Below are positions 1-8,618 of a DNA stretch of 64,000 nt, piece after piece. The notes under the pieces are model-generated. The model ran no database searches. It was not told the origin of the DNA and was given only the letters and a program-made list of their open reading frames with translations. Position 1 is the stretch's first letter, and each line of letters begins with the position of its first letter. Where the stretch lies: contig NC_040032.1 in the NCBI RefSeq assembly GCF_000972845.2, positions 16,581,358-16,645,357 on the forward strand. The letters are read 5' to 3'. The DNA is from Larimichthys crocea. Lineage: Eukaryota; Chordata; Actinopteri; Sciaenidae. The position numbers and the translations under genes are program-made.

Positions 1-1459
1 TGATCAGATATTGTAAGACGTCACACCGAATGCACCTTCTCTGTCACGTTTGCTTTTGCTCCCTTCATGGTGAATTGAAAGGCCACGATAACAATGTTCA
101 AAAAGCAGAATAATTCACAACCGCGCTGTGAAACCTGGGGTGCCAGTGCTTTTTTTTATTTTTTTTATTTGAGCATAAAACAGAAGTTGCTCTTCATGTG
201 TTAAATCCACTGTGATTTTTGCACACCTTGTGATGGGCTTTAAAGCCTGTTGTTCCTCAGAGCTCACATTCTGCATCAATTTATATCCTCCCTCACTCCT
301 CTCTCTGAAGCATGAGTAGATACGATTTTTGTTTTGATTCGATTTATTTGACGTATCAAAAACATATACATACATATATATATATATTTACCAGGTCGTG
401 CACTGTGTGAAATACATATTCACTGAAAGTGTTGAGCATATCACAGAAATGTTAAAATAACTTATTTCTATTGTGCTCTTCTTTCCAGGAAGACAGACGG
501 ATGACACATGACTAAGGTACCCTGTAGCAGAACATTACACACACATTACATTTTTCCATATTGAAACGACAAAACAAAGTTTACACCATCAAACTTACTT
601 TACATACACACATAGGCTGCTTACACACATCCCCACCTATTCCCATAACATACATAAGCCCAGCAGACACAAAACTTATTTTCTTCCATTCACATTTTAT
701 GCATATACCGTAGCCACACGTCTGACAACTTACAGAAAATGCGAGACTAAAGTAATCTTTAATGTATCACCAAATGGCATGGGACATAACTATCGTGCAT
801 AGAAGATAGAATACGTAATAGCGTTTCACACGAGGTGTCATATTTCCATTTTCTTTGACACCGCTGTGCTACAAGGAATTGCCACCAATTGCTTCTATAC
901 CTTTGTTTCGGAGATACAGACAGCTGCAACGTGGAGTGTCCCTTAACTAATGACAGAGTTTTAGCTGTTAAACTGTCAAAAGTGTTGTTATTTTGGGTTT
1001 TATCTAAGTCATTGTTTCAAAAACATGCTGCCTGGCCAGATAAGAAATTCCCTCTGGTGATGCCATGAACAGCACAGACAGGCCTATTCAAAAAGACTTC
1101 ACTGAATGGGAATAATGGAAATAAGATCACTAGTCACGTTTCACGCATTTTGTTGTAAGTATTCTCATGCTGGATTGAATTAAAACTGCGTTTATATGGA
1201 ATTTATTGTCTGAGTTCTGACATAATTTAAAACATCATTTGCACGCGAGGTTTTTTTTTCTTATGTTCTATTGACTTTGCAGATAATGACTGTATATAAA
1301 AAGTGTTTTTTTTTTCCCACAGCAAATGTCAAGGCATGTTCATTTATTCATTAATTTCTTATCCTGCATCTTCTTCGTTTTCTTCTTCCAGGTCACGAGG
1401 GGGGCAGAGTTAGCTTATCTCCACATACACTGCGCAGAGGGCAGCTCATTACAGGTCAT

Positions 1460-1560
1460 CTACATGAGAAGATCTATAATTACCTCTCCGTATGTATGAA
1501 TACCATATTTTATTGATCCCCATAGGAAAATTCTTTGTTGGCTTTCATAATGAATATAGC
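1460..1560 (-). repeat. Teleost retroelement-like 3' tail
   Basis: On the minus strand this ends in a motif of the form AATTTTCCTATGGGGATCAATAAAATA. Teleost interspersed repeats often end with such an 'AATTTCCC..GGGATCAATAAA' tail. A related tail occurs on the plus strand near 43550-43580. The open frame running into it from 1747 (minus) could be part of the same element, but I do not recognise the protein. Family name not assigned. Confidence 0.4.
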
Positions 1561-2359
1561 TGTTAAGGGTCAGACGCTCTGGGTCACCTACGGATATTCT
1601 GTATCCTGCTCTGGGGCCTCTCTCTAATAACCAGCCCATCTCACCGCCTACATCTGAACACCCTTTACATTTACATTTAAATATCAGATCTTCTACATAT
1701 TTGGAGCTGTAATTGAAAATGTCCGATTTTAATGTAATATGTAACATGGTTAATAAATACAGACGTGCACTGTGGGTACAATAGCATGAGTGTATTGGTC
1801 ATGTTTAAAGCTGGAAGGCCTGTTAAATGTAGACTACTGAGATTAGTGAGTGTATTGTTTCAGGTATGAAGGTGTATTATATTTGTTCTTTCACTCTCAT
1901 TGTGTTATTACTCTTGTTTGTTATGTTCGCAGTGTCTTGTAAGCTCACGAGGACCCTCATGGAAATAAAAAAAAGTACAACTCTATGGAAGCAGCCCCTG
2001 CTGGTAAAATGTATGACATCATCACTTTGCAATTACATTTCTAAGGTACCACTTTAAAAAAAAAAAAAAAAAAAACCCAGTGTTTCTGAGGACAAAACAT
2101 GCAATGATTATTGTTTGTGTTCAATTATGAAGCCATCAGCATGATTTACTTCACTATTTTTTTAAAAATACAAACAAGCTGCACAACGTTTTTGAAATAT
2201 TACCTCACACTGTGCAACTTCTATCTGGATTAGACACTTATGAGCCACAACAATCAGGTTGATTTAAATATTAACATGCAAATAAACATTGCCCATTTTT
2301 TGCTTCTGTCTGTGGGGGACTATATTGCACCGCGGAGGTATAACAAGTTACTGTGATTA

Positions 2360-2397
2360 ATAAAAATAAATAAATAAATAAATAAAATAAAATAAAT
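2360..2397. repeat. (AAAT)n microsatellite
   Basis: Tetranucleotide tract of AAAT units with a few AAAAT interruptions, about 100 bp upstream of the promoter-like block. Confidence 0.9.
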
Positions 2398-2498
2398 CTC
2401 CCTGCTGCTGCCTCTTAACAACACGTCCTTAAACATAACAAATCTTGGACATTGTTTTGTTGTTGTTAACAGTAGTTATGCGTCCGCTGATTTAGAAG

Positions 2499-2535
2499 AG
2501 CAATAAGCCACTTTCACCTCTAGTGGCTTATTGCT
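2499..2535. promoter_or_regulatory. Perfect inverted repeat upstream of msi2 promoter
   Basis: Arms AGCAATAAGCCACT (2499-2512) and AGTGGCTTATTGCT (2522-2535) are exact reverse complements, separated by 9 bases. It lies about 280 bp upstream of the main msi2 start codon and 45 bp upstream of a CRE. It could be a dimeric factor site or a cruciform/RNA hairpin. Its function is not known. Confidence 0.7.
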
Positions 2536-2574
2536 TAATTAAATGACAAATCGGAGGATTGGTTTGCAGATTGC

Positions 2575-2812
2575 CTGAATTGACGTCAATTGGATTGGTT
2601 AGGTGACAGAGGCAGGCTCCGCCCCCCTGTGGGCCAAGGTAGAGCATGCTGAGAGGGAGGGAGGAGGGAGCAGGGGGCTGAGCTGATCCCACGTGTGACG
2701 CTTTCATTCCCGGCTCAGTAATATTCTCATAGCGGGGCTTTGCATATCTCCTGCCGTATCTGTGTGTGTCTGTCACTGTGACTGTAGTCCCAGCCTATAG
2801 TTTGAAATAGAT
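2575..2812 (+). promoter_or_regulatory. msi2: Probable main msi2 promoter and 5' UTR
   Basis: Promoter motifs are packed just upstream of exon 1. A perfect palindromic CRE, TGACGTCA, sits at 2581-2588. Two inverted CCAAT boxes (ATTGG) overlap or follow it at about 2588-2598. A GC box (CCGCCCCC) begins at 2619, and an E-box CACGTG lies at 2690-2695. No TATA box is obvious, which fits a broad CRE/NF-Y/Sp1-type promoter. The transcription start is probably between about 2640 and 2780, with the rest as 5' UTR. The motifs are seen directly; their use is inferred from position. Confidence 0.6.
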
Positions 2813-2874
2813 ATGGAAGGAGACGGGAGTCAAGCCACATCCGGAAGCCTAAATGATTCACAACATGACCCGGG
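2813..2874 (+). CDS. msi2: msi2 exon 1 coding part (residues 1-21, isoform a start)
   Basis: Encodes MEGDGSQATSGSLNDSQHDP plus two bases of Gly21. Human MSI2 starts [21 protein letters not shown], so the reading and the start are secure. The donor is GTAAGA at 2875. Gly21 is split in phase 2 and completed by the first base of exon 2. This segment is the short, acidic and Gly/Ser/Asn-rich leader before RRM1; no signal peptide or membrane segment is present. Transcription is probably driven by the CRE/CCAAT/GC-box block just upstream. The start context is ATAGATATGG, with G at +4. Confidence 0.93.
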
Positions 2875-2908
2875 GTAAGAATATTTCTAAATTTAAATCC
2901 TAAGGTAC

Positions 2909-2943
<35 letters not shown>

Positions 2944-3286
2944 GGTACACACATTCCTGGAGGGACTTCGACTGCCGTGCTGGATTTCGCCCCCCCCCCC
3001 CTTCTTACACAGTACGCACTTAAACCGTGCACGGGTCTCTCTGCTTTTCCAGATGCAGTTTTAAAAAGACCCGGCTTTTTTTTTTTTTTTTTTTTTTTTT
3101 TGTAGCGAGTGTGCCCCCTCCCCCCCCCCCTCTTCTTTTTTCCACGTAGATAACACTATAATTACCGAGCGCGAATGTGTTTCCATAGTCTTCCTTTATC
3201 CTTTAAGGTCGCTTTTAGAAGTAGTTAGTCGTCAAAATGGCCGAACTGACATCTGGACTCACTTCTGTTGTGTTTTCCCCTTACAG
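2875..3286 (+). other. msi2: Intron 1, contains the alternative promoter
   Basis: GT-AG intron of 412 bp, from GTAAGA to TTACAG. It contains T-runs of 29 (2912-2940) and 26 (3076-3101) bases and C-runs near 2989-3001 and 3120-3130. The only non-repetitive block is about 3135-3236, just upstream of the alternative start at 3237. For isoform b this intron would be promoter and 5' UTR, so the homopolymer tracts could act as nucleosome-excluding promoter sequence. That role is inference. Confidence 0.8.
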
Positions 3287-3287
3287 T
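3237..3287 (+). CDS. msi2: msi2 alternative first coding exon (isoform-b N-terminus)
   Basis: An ATG at 3237 in a good context (GTCAAAATGG, A at -3 and G at +4) opens MAELTSGLTSVVFSPYS and runs in frame, without splicing, into KMFIGGL of exon 2. Human MSI2 isoform b is known to start MADLTSVLTSVMFSPSS before the same KMFIGGL, so 12 to 13 of 17 residues match. This makes it a genuine alternative N-terminus, not a chance frame. It replaces the Ser/Asn-rich leader with a hydrophobic one and leaves RRM1 intact. The codons CCT-TAC-AGT overlap the exon-2 splice acceptor, so the same bases are intron in isoform a and coding in isoform b. An isoform-b transcript must start inside intron 1. Confidence 0.87.
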
Positions 3288-3327
3288 AAAATGTTTATCG
3301 GTGGCCTCAGCTGGCAAACCTCACCAG
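3287..3327 (+). CDS. msi2: msi2 exon 2 (RRM1 start, RNP2 motif)
   Basis: Forty-one bases complete Gly21 and encode residues 22-34, KMFIGGLSWQTSP, plus the first base of Asp35. KMFIGGL is the RNP2 strand of RRM1. Phe24 and Trp30 correspond to the aromatic residues that stack on RNA in Musashi RRM1. The acceptor is CCCCTTACAG and the donor is GTGAGA at 3328. The residues are identical to vertebrate Musashi-2. Confidence 0.95.
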
Positions 3328-3377
3328 GTGAGACTGTTATTCTCTTTTACACCGTGTCTCTGTATTTCTTGTTGTTT

Positions 3378-3381
<4 letters not shown>

Positions 3382-3427
<46 letters not shown>

Positions 3428-3430
3428 TGT
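3382..3430. repeat. (TC)n(TG)n compound microsatellite in intron 2
   Basis: About 29 bases of TC followed by about 20 of GT, starting 55 bp after the exon 2 donor. In the transcript it is a CU-rich tract next to a GU-rich tract, the types bound by PTB-like and CELF/TDP-43-like factors respectively. Confidence 0.95.
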
Positions 3431-3601
3431 CGTTGTGACTGTGAGTGCTTCGTTTCGTAGCTCGGCTGTGTGCGGTGTATGTGCGAAATGTGCACCGTGC
3501 AGTAGTGTACTGTATGGGATATCTCACTAGTGTGTGCGCACGATGTTATTTTTGATCTCCGTCCATCTGAAGTCCTCTATTCGACCCCTATGCGCATCGC
3601 G

Positions 3602-3642
3602 GTGTGTGTGTGTGTGTGTGTGTTCTCTCTCTCTCTCTCTCT
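3602..3642. repeat. (GT)n(CT)n compound microsatellite in intron 2
   Basis: GT units (3602-3623) then CT units, about 95 bp upstream of the exon 3 acceptor. It is a second GU/CU tract in the same 407-bp intron. Confidence 0.95.
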
Positions 3643-3734
3643 TTTTTTGAAATACACTGACAAACAGCATGCACATATGTTTTCCCTGTCAAATGACCCG
3701 ACATATTTTTTTGTTTTTCTTCTTCTATTCACAG

Positions 3735-3816
3735 ACAGCCTTAGAGACTATTTTAGTAAATTCGGAGAAATAAGAGAATGTATGGTGATGAGAGACCCCA
3801 CGACAAAACGCTCAAG
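3735..3816 (+). CDS. msi2: msi2 exon 3 (RRM1 central part)
   Basis: Eighty-two bases complete Asp35 and encode residues 36-61 ([20 protein letters not shown] then PTTKRS), plus two bases of Arg62. This is helix 1 and strands 2-3 of RRM1, including the FGEIREC segment characteristic of the family, and appears identical to mammalian MSI2. The acceptor is TTCACAG and the donor is GTAAAT at 3817. Arg62, the first residue of the RNP1 octamer, is split across the intron in phase 2. Confidence 0.95.
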
Positions 3817-3919
3817 GTAAATACACGGCTTTTTTTTTTCTTCTTACTTTTCCTTCCCGGGCTGCATGTAGCGATATCTCTTACTTTTTTGTCCGTGTTT
3901 AGTGTTAATCCAGCGCGTG

Positions 3920-4020
3920 TCTGTCTGTGTGTGTGTGTGTATGTGTGTGTGTTTCTGTGTCCGCGCGCGCACGTGTCCGTGCGTGTGCGTGCACGTGTGT
4001 GTGTGTGTGTGTGTGTGTGT
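3920..4020. repeat. (GT)n/(CG)n alternating purine-pyrimidine tract
   Basis: About 100 bp of nearly uninterrupted alternating purine-pyrimidine sequence in intron 3, with a CGCGCGC core near 3962-3970 and a clean (GT) run at its end. This is the composition expected to adopt Z-DNA under supercoiling. Confidence 0.9.
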
Positions 4021-4479
4021 CCCCGGCGTGCGCGCGCCTGCGTGTGGTTTCACAGCAAGCCAGATAAGCTTAAATGCTCACTGCTGTAAAAAGCTGCAGC
4101 CGAATGCAATTTGACATTGACTTTGTGACTGCACCACAATGTTGGTGTGGTGTCGTCTCATATTGTGACATAACCAAATAATGATCAGTTACTGTTTTTT
4201 TTTTTTTGTTTGTTTTTTTCCCCCCTTCCCAATCTGCCAACAGGACGTCCATAATGTGGATTATAAACATGTTAACAGAGAAATACTGTAACAATAATAA
4301 TAATAAGGTCATGGCAATGTTATGCCTGCTGTTATGCAGTTTGACGTGGCAAGTCACAATATGTTTATTTTTAGCTTTTGGGGATTTGCGAGAAGCAAAA
4401 AAAAAAAAAAAGTATTGTAATTTATTTTTTCTGCTTTTTTTTCCCCCTCCGTATGTTTGAATTTTAACATTGTTTTTTT

Positions 4480-4497
4480 GTGTGTGTGTGTGTGTGT
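4480..4497. repeat. (GT)n in the exon 4 acceptor region
   Basis: A (GT)9 run followed by CTGTTTCTTTTCGCAG, ending only 16 bases before exon 4. It replaces much of the usual polypyrimidine tract, so the acceptor is GU-rich and pyrimidine-interrupted. Confidence 0.85.
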
Positions 4498-4513
4498 CTG
4501 TTTCTTTTCGCAG

Positions 4514-4598
4514 AGGATTTGGGTTTGTTACGTTTACAGATGCTGCCAGTGTAGATAAAGTCTTAGCTCAACAACACCATGAATTAGACTCAAAGACG
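4514..4598 (+). CDS. msi2: msi2 exon 4 (RNP1 and RRM1 C-terminal half)
   Basis: Eighty-five bases complete Arg62 and encode residues 63-90, from [20 protein letters not shown] to [16 protein letters not shown] is the RNP1 motif; Phe64, Phe66 and Phe69 form the RNA-contacting surface. The donor is GTGAGT at 4599 (phase 0). Residues 81-82 are Gln-Gln where human MSI2 has Gln-Pro (GQPHHELD), a small local difference outside the RNP motifs. Thr70 and Ala72-73 also differ from the mammalian ADPAS segment. Confidence 0.95.
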
Positions 4599-5044
4599 GT
4601 GAGTTATCTACACGTATTATATAAGTGTTTATGTTCTTGTTTTGTGTTTGCACCGCTTTTGCATGTTCGGCTCTTTTTTTACTGCCTTGAGGCCCCCGTG
4701 AAGGTGGTGGTGGTGAGGACACCTCTTTCAGGTTGTGTGAATCAAGGTCACGTATGTAGGCTAAACATACGACGGCTCCCTTCGACGCCAAACCTGGCTA
4801 TAAAAAAAACAAAAAAAACACAACGCCGTTGTGAATATTATTGTATATGTGTTCACTTTCACTTCTGTGGATGAATGGGAGAGCACTGACACGCCCCCCT
4901 TCTTCGCTGCAGCCACATGTGCAGCGTGCACATATCTCATGTTCCACTGAAGGGCGTGCTGTCTCAGGCCTTGCCGCCTCGCTGCTATTGTTTGAGCAGC
5001 GGCTGATATTGCGTTGTATCACGCCTAATGCGCTGATACTGAAA

Positions 5045-5103
5045 GTGTGTGTGTGTGTAGGGGGGGTTATTTCAAACCCCCCCCCTCACACACACTCACA
5101 CAC
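5045..5103. repeat. GT/CA inverted repeat with G7/C9 core
   Basis: A (GT)7-A-G7 arm (5045-5066) faces a C9-T-(CA)n arm (5077-5103) across a 10-base spacer. With one bulged base, the two arms can pair into a stem of about 20 bp. It lies 447 bp downstream of the exon 4 donor and is directly followed by a poly-A run. Confidence 0.7.
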
Positions 5104-7088
5104 CAAAAAAAAAAAAAAAAAACTTCCTGATGTCGCTGTATTTGTGCACGAACTTAACAAAAGCAGAACGAATCAACTTTTTAAACTGATATGTTACCCT
5201 AGTGACATAATTTTGATATATAAATGTAGCTGTGTAACAGCAATCCACGACTATTATAAATACATGTTTAGTCTTAGAGGATTGTATAATTCGACTCGCA
5301 TGAATAAGGCGATATGTTCGCAGACATATACTCATCCATGAACTTTTGTTCTTCATAGATCTTCTGGCCTCTTTTTAGAAATTTGTCAGCAGATACATAA
5401 CGAAAGATGCTCGTCGTTTTAGAAAGGTGTCTGTAGTGACGAATTAGACAGCTCAAATCTCTATTTGTCTGGGGGTCCTCCACGGTAGGTGGTAATATCC
5501 ACATATGCCAGCATAGTTTTAGAAATGGAACAGTTGCACGTCGAAGGAAAACTGGGGCTCTGTGTGCTACCTCCACTATAGGCACGCTCTAGGTGGAGGA
5601 ATATTTTTGACAAGACAAATATATCAAATCTGTATAAATTTGTTGTTCACTGCAATCATATTCTTGAGTCCAAGTGTGATTGGCACAGAGCTGAGAAAAT
5701 GTGCTTTTGGTTTGGGGGAGCGAGCTTTACTTTATATTCCTTCCAGTTCGCTCAGCCGCAAAGTTTGTGGTAATGTTGCTACTCTTTTTAATGGAGCACT
5801 GAGCTTTCAGAACAGCTCAGTGATGGAGGCTTTACTTCTTCAAAAAGGGGCTTATGGGTTTAGTTATTTGTACTGATCTGAAATGAGTTGTTTACCATGT
5901 TTACCGTATGAATTGTGTGGCAAAAAAAAAAAGATGGCGTCCTCCACTAAAACCCATCAGACCCTTTCCTGTCTTGTTCCTGGGAGTCTCGAATGGGTCA
6001 GCGTCTCGCTCAGACTCAGCCGTGCTTTGAGAGTTCCTGTGTCGATGCATTTTTATACGTTATGTTATGAGCTCCTTTATTGTGCTATGGGAATAAGGGG
6101 CGATGAGGACATACAGCGGTGCTTCTGTTGTGATTCAGTGAACATGGAGGGAAGACAAGGTTCTTGGCAGTCAGACCAGATAGCGCTTGCGAAAACTGCA
6201 AACGTCTGTAGAGAGGACAGTGGGGTAGAAGCAGGCAGGTTATAAGGGACCGTTGAGAAGGTAACCGTATATACTTTGATTCAGAATCTGGAGCAATTTG
6301 ATAACTTCAGGTCTGACGTTTTGACAACTTTGTGACAGCTTGACAGCTATATGTATGTCTCTCTCGAGAGAGTAGTGGCAGCAGGAAAGAGTTAAATATC
6401 ATGTGCATTTTCAATTATTCTGTCAAGATATTTACTGGATCTTGCTTGATGACCTCCTTCCTATAGCCCAGTCTCAAACCTACTTCTACTTCTATATCAC
6501 AACTGACTTATTGATTGCAAAATAGTTTTTTTATAACCTATAAGAAAAAGGTTTTTTATTGTTTTGTTTTTTTTGAAATATAGAAAAGTTTACCGAACTT
6601 TCGCCCGCATTTGCATGACAGTGTTGTTGGCCTATTTGACCTATTGTTCCTAGAGTTACAGTCCAGGTTTTTGTTGCTCCTCTGAAACATATTAAGCGGT
6701 TATGCAAAGCAAGTATCGACACAATCACTGTTCTATCACACTTACTGTTGGCTATAGGTCACATTTGGCAGACTTATGTCATACTCTTCAGACTTGACAG
6801 CTCCTCACCCTGAGAACTAAACATTGACATTTCAAGGTCTGACATCCAGTCATCATCTTCTCTGAATTGTAGCCTTAGTGCACAGGCACAGCAAAGCTCT
6901 CTAAAGTTGCTCCACATCTGTCCTCACTTAATTGGCAAGTCACTCAGGGCTTGTTGTGAAATCTTTCCCTTTTTTTAAAAATTATATTTATCATTACCTA
7001 TGTCAGTTATTATCTTTCCTGAGGAAACAAACAAAAAAAAATCCATATGTTTTGGGAGTGGATTTCTTTAAGTGTTGTTTTTTTTTTT

Positions 7089-7227
7089 GCCTTTATTAAA
7101 TGGCATGCAGTAGACAGCTGACAGGAAATGAGGGGAGACAGAGAAAGAGAGGCCTGGTCGGACTCGATCAGAGGAACGTTGTGATTACATGGGCAGCGTC
7201 TTAAACCCTGAGGCCACCTGGCTTCCT
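7089..7227 (+). repeat. Degenerate teleost interspersed repeat (SINE-like)
   Basis: The order of motifs (GCCTTTATT, then GACAGCTGACAGGAAATG, a GAGAGA stretch, GGTCGGACTCGATC, ACATGGGCAGCGTCTTAAACC and GAGGCCACC) matches a high-copy percomorph repeat. In intact copies the middle reads like a tRNA-type B-box (GGTCGGACTCGAACC) and the end reads CTGAGCCACCGGCGCC. This copy has many substitutions. Assignment is from memory of the pattern, not from a search. Confidence 0.6.
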
Positions 7228-8580
7228 CAAATAAATAGTTCTGTTAGCATAGTCATATCGGCCTTTTTTTACACAATCTATATTTATATCTAACCTTCTG
7301 GAGCCAGATAATATTTGATAACATTGACACATTGTTTTTGTGTGTCATTTATTTCCTTTGTTTCCATGTATTTTGTCTCCATAACCCCAAAACCTGTAAT
7401 ATATTGATAATACTGACTGTCTTGTAATAATAGGGATAACCTTTATTATAATAAACAGCAGTTTTTTGCTGGACATTCTAATAGGAGGAGTGTTTGACAG
7501 CGTAATTGACACACCAAAGACCCCGTTGACTCAAATACATGCAGGAATTGATATTTCCTAGCTGTTAATGTTCTGTTGTTTATCCGCCAGTGCACAATAG
7601 AAGATTACAAACCTAAAGGCAGCGGTCTGTGTTGTTTCCCTCGCTATTAGTCACTGGGCTGTATCTGCTGCGCTGTTGTATATCTTAACATTCACACTAT
7701 CAAGATCGTGCTACGTTTTAGATCTATCATATCTCTTATGAACTTGCTTAGCAAGTAATGGAAAGAATGAAGCGGTCCAGTAAATCTGGACGGTTGTTGA
7801 TGTGTTTGCAGATGTTGGTTTGATTACAAACCGTCTAATTTTGTGGTTGCTTGAATGAATCCTCACCAGTTTTTTTTTTTTTTTGTCCCTTGTAACCTTG
7901 AAAGAAGTGAGTGGCTGGAGGGAAGTGCTGTGACTGCGAACAAGTTGAGTCATATTATTCGTACAGGGAAAGTAGAAATCATACCTAATTTACATTCCCC
8001 CCCCTTATTTGTTTGTTCATATCATTTTGTTTTCACAGATATGGTTGGATGTGTGGAGTTAATCGGTGTAGCTCTGACAAACACACACAGTATAGGTATT
8101 TCTTACTTTAATTTAAGGATGATATGTGGATTTCAGTGTGGATTATCAACATTTCCATGTGTTTGAGGTTAAAAGAGCTAAAGGAAATACCAGATTGGAC
8201 AAATGTGAGGCACATCATCACGGCCCTCCTCCTTATTTTTTGGGGTATTTTATTTTTTTGTAATGTCTGCTCTGCTTCTTGTCCGGTTATGAAAACACTC
8301 AGACTAGGATGAATGTGAATGAGACATATGGCGAAGCACAGCCTGGGGCTTTAAAAAACACACATGCTGGTAATTCAGAACATATTTACCATTTTTCATG
8401 ATGCTTTGTTCAGTTTAGAAATCTGCAACTCCTAGCATCTGTTCCTGAAGATGTTTTAAGGCGGGCTGGAACAGAGGAGATCATCGTACATGATTTTGCA
8501 TTTGAGGAGTTGACAGTTGTGAGCTTAACAAGGCGGTAGATTGCTTCCAGGATGGCTTTTTTATTGTTTCATGTGAAGTT

Positions 8581-8583
<3 letters not shown>

Positions 8584-8615
<32 letters not shown>
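8584..8615. repeat. (TA)n microsatellite
   Basis: Uninterrupted run of about 16 TA units. Confidence 0.95.

Positions 8616-8618
<3 letters not shown>

Larger units (their letters stand above)
1..2498. other. Upstream intergenic region, no gene recognised
   Basis: No coding exon can be supported here. The short open frames (for example 115-375 and 1460-1747 on the minus strand) do not resemble a protein I know and lack convincing splice or start context. The stretch is AT-rich and holds an (AT)n run near 363-388, a poly-A run near 2056-2075, an (AAAT)n microsatellite and a minus-strand repeat tail. In mammals the gene upstream of MSI2 is AKAP1, but nothing of it is visible here. Confidence 0.6.

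Noticed and set aside
1460..1747. 95-codon minus-strand frame as the last exon of an upstream gene
   Set aside because: It runs into a retroelement-like tail with AATAAA, lacks known protein similarity and is better explained as part of a repeat.
3237..3530. Reading the 97-codon frame from 3237 as one exon
   Set aside because: Only 3237-3327 is coding; after the exon 2 donor at 3328 the frame runs into intron 2 microsatellites.
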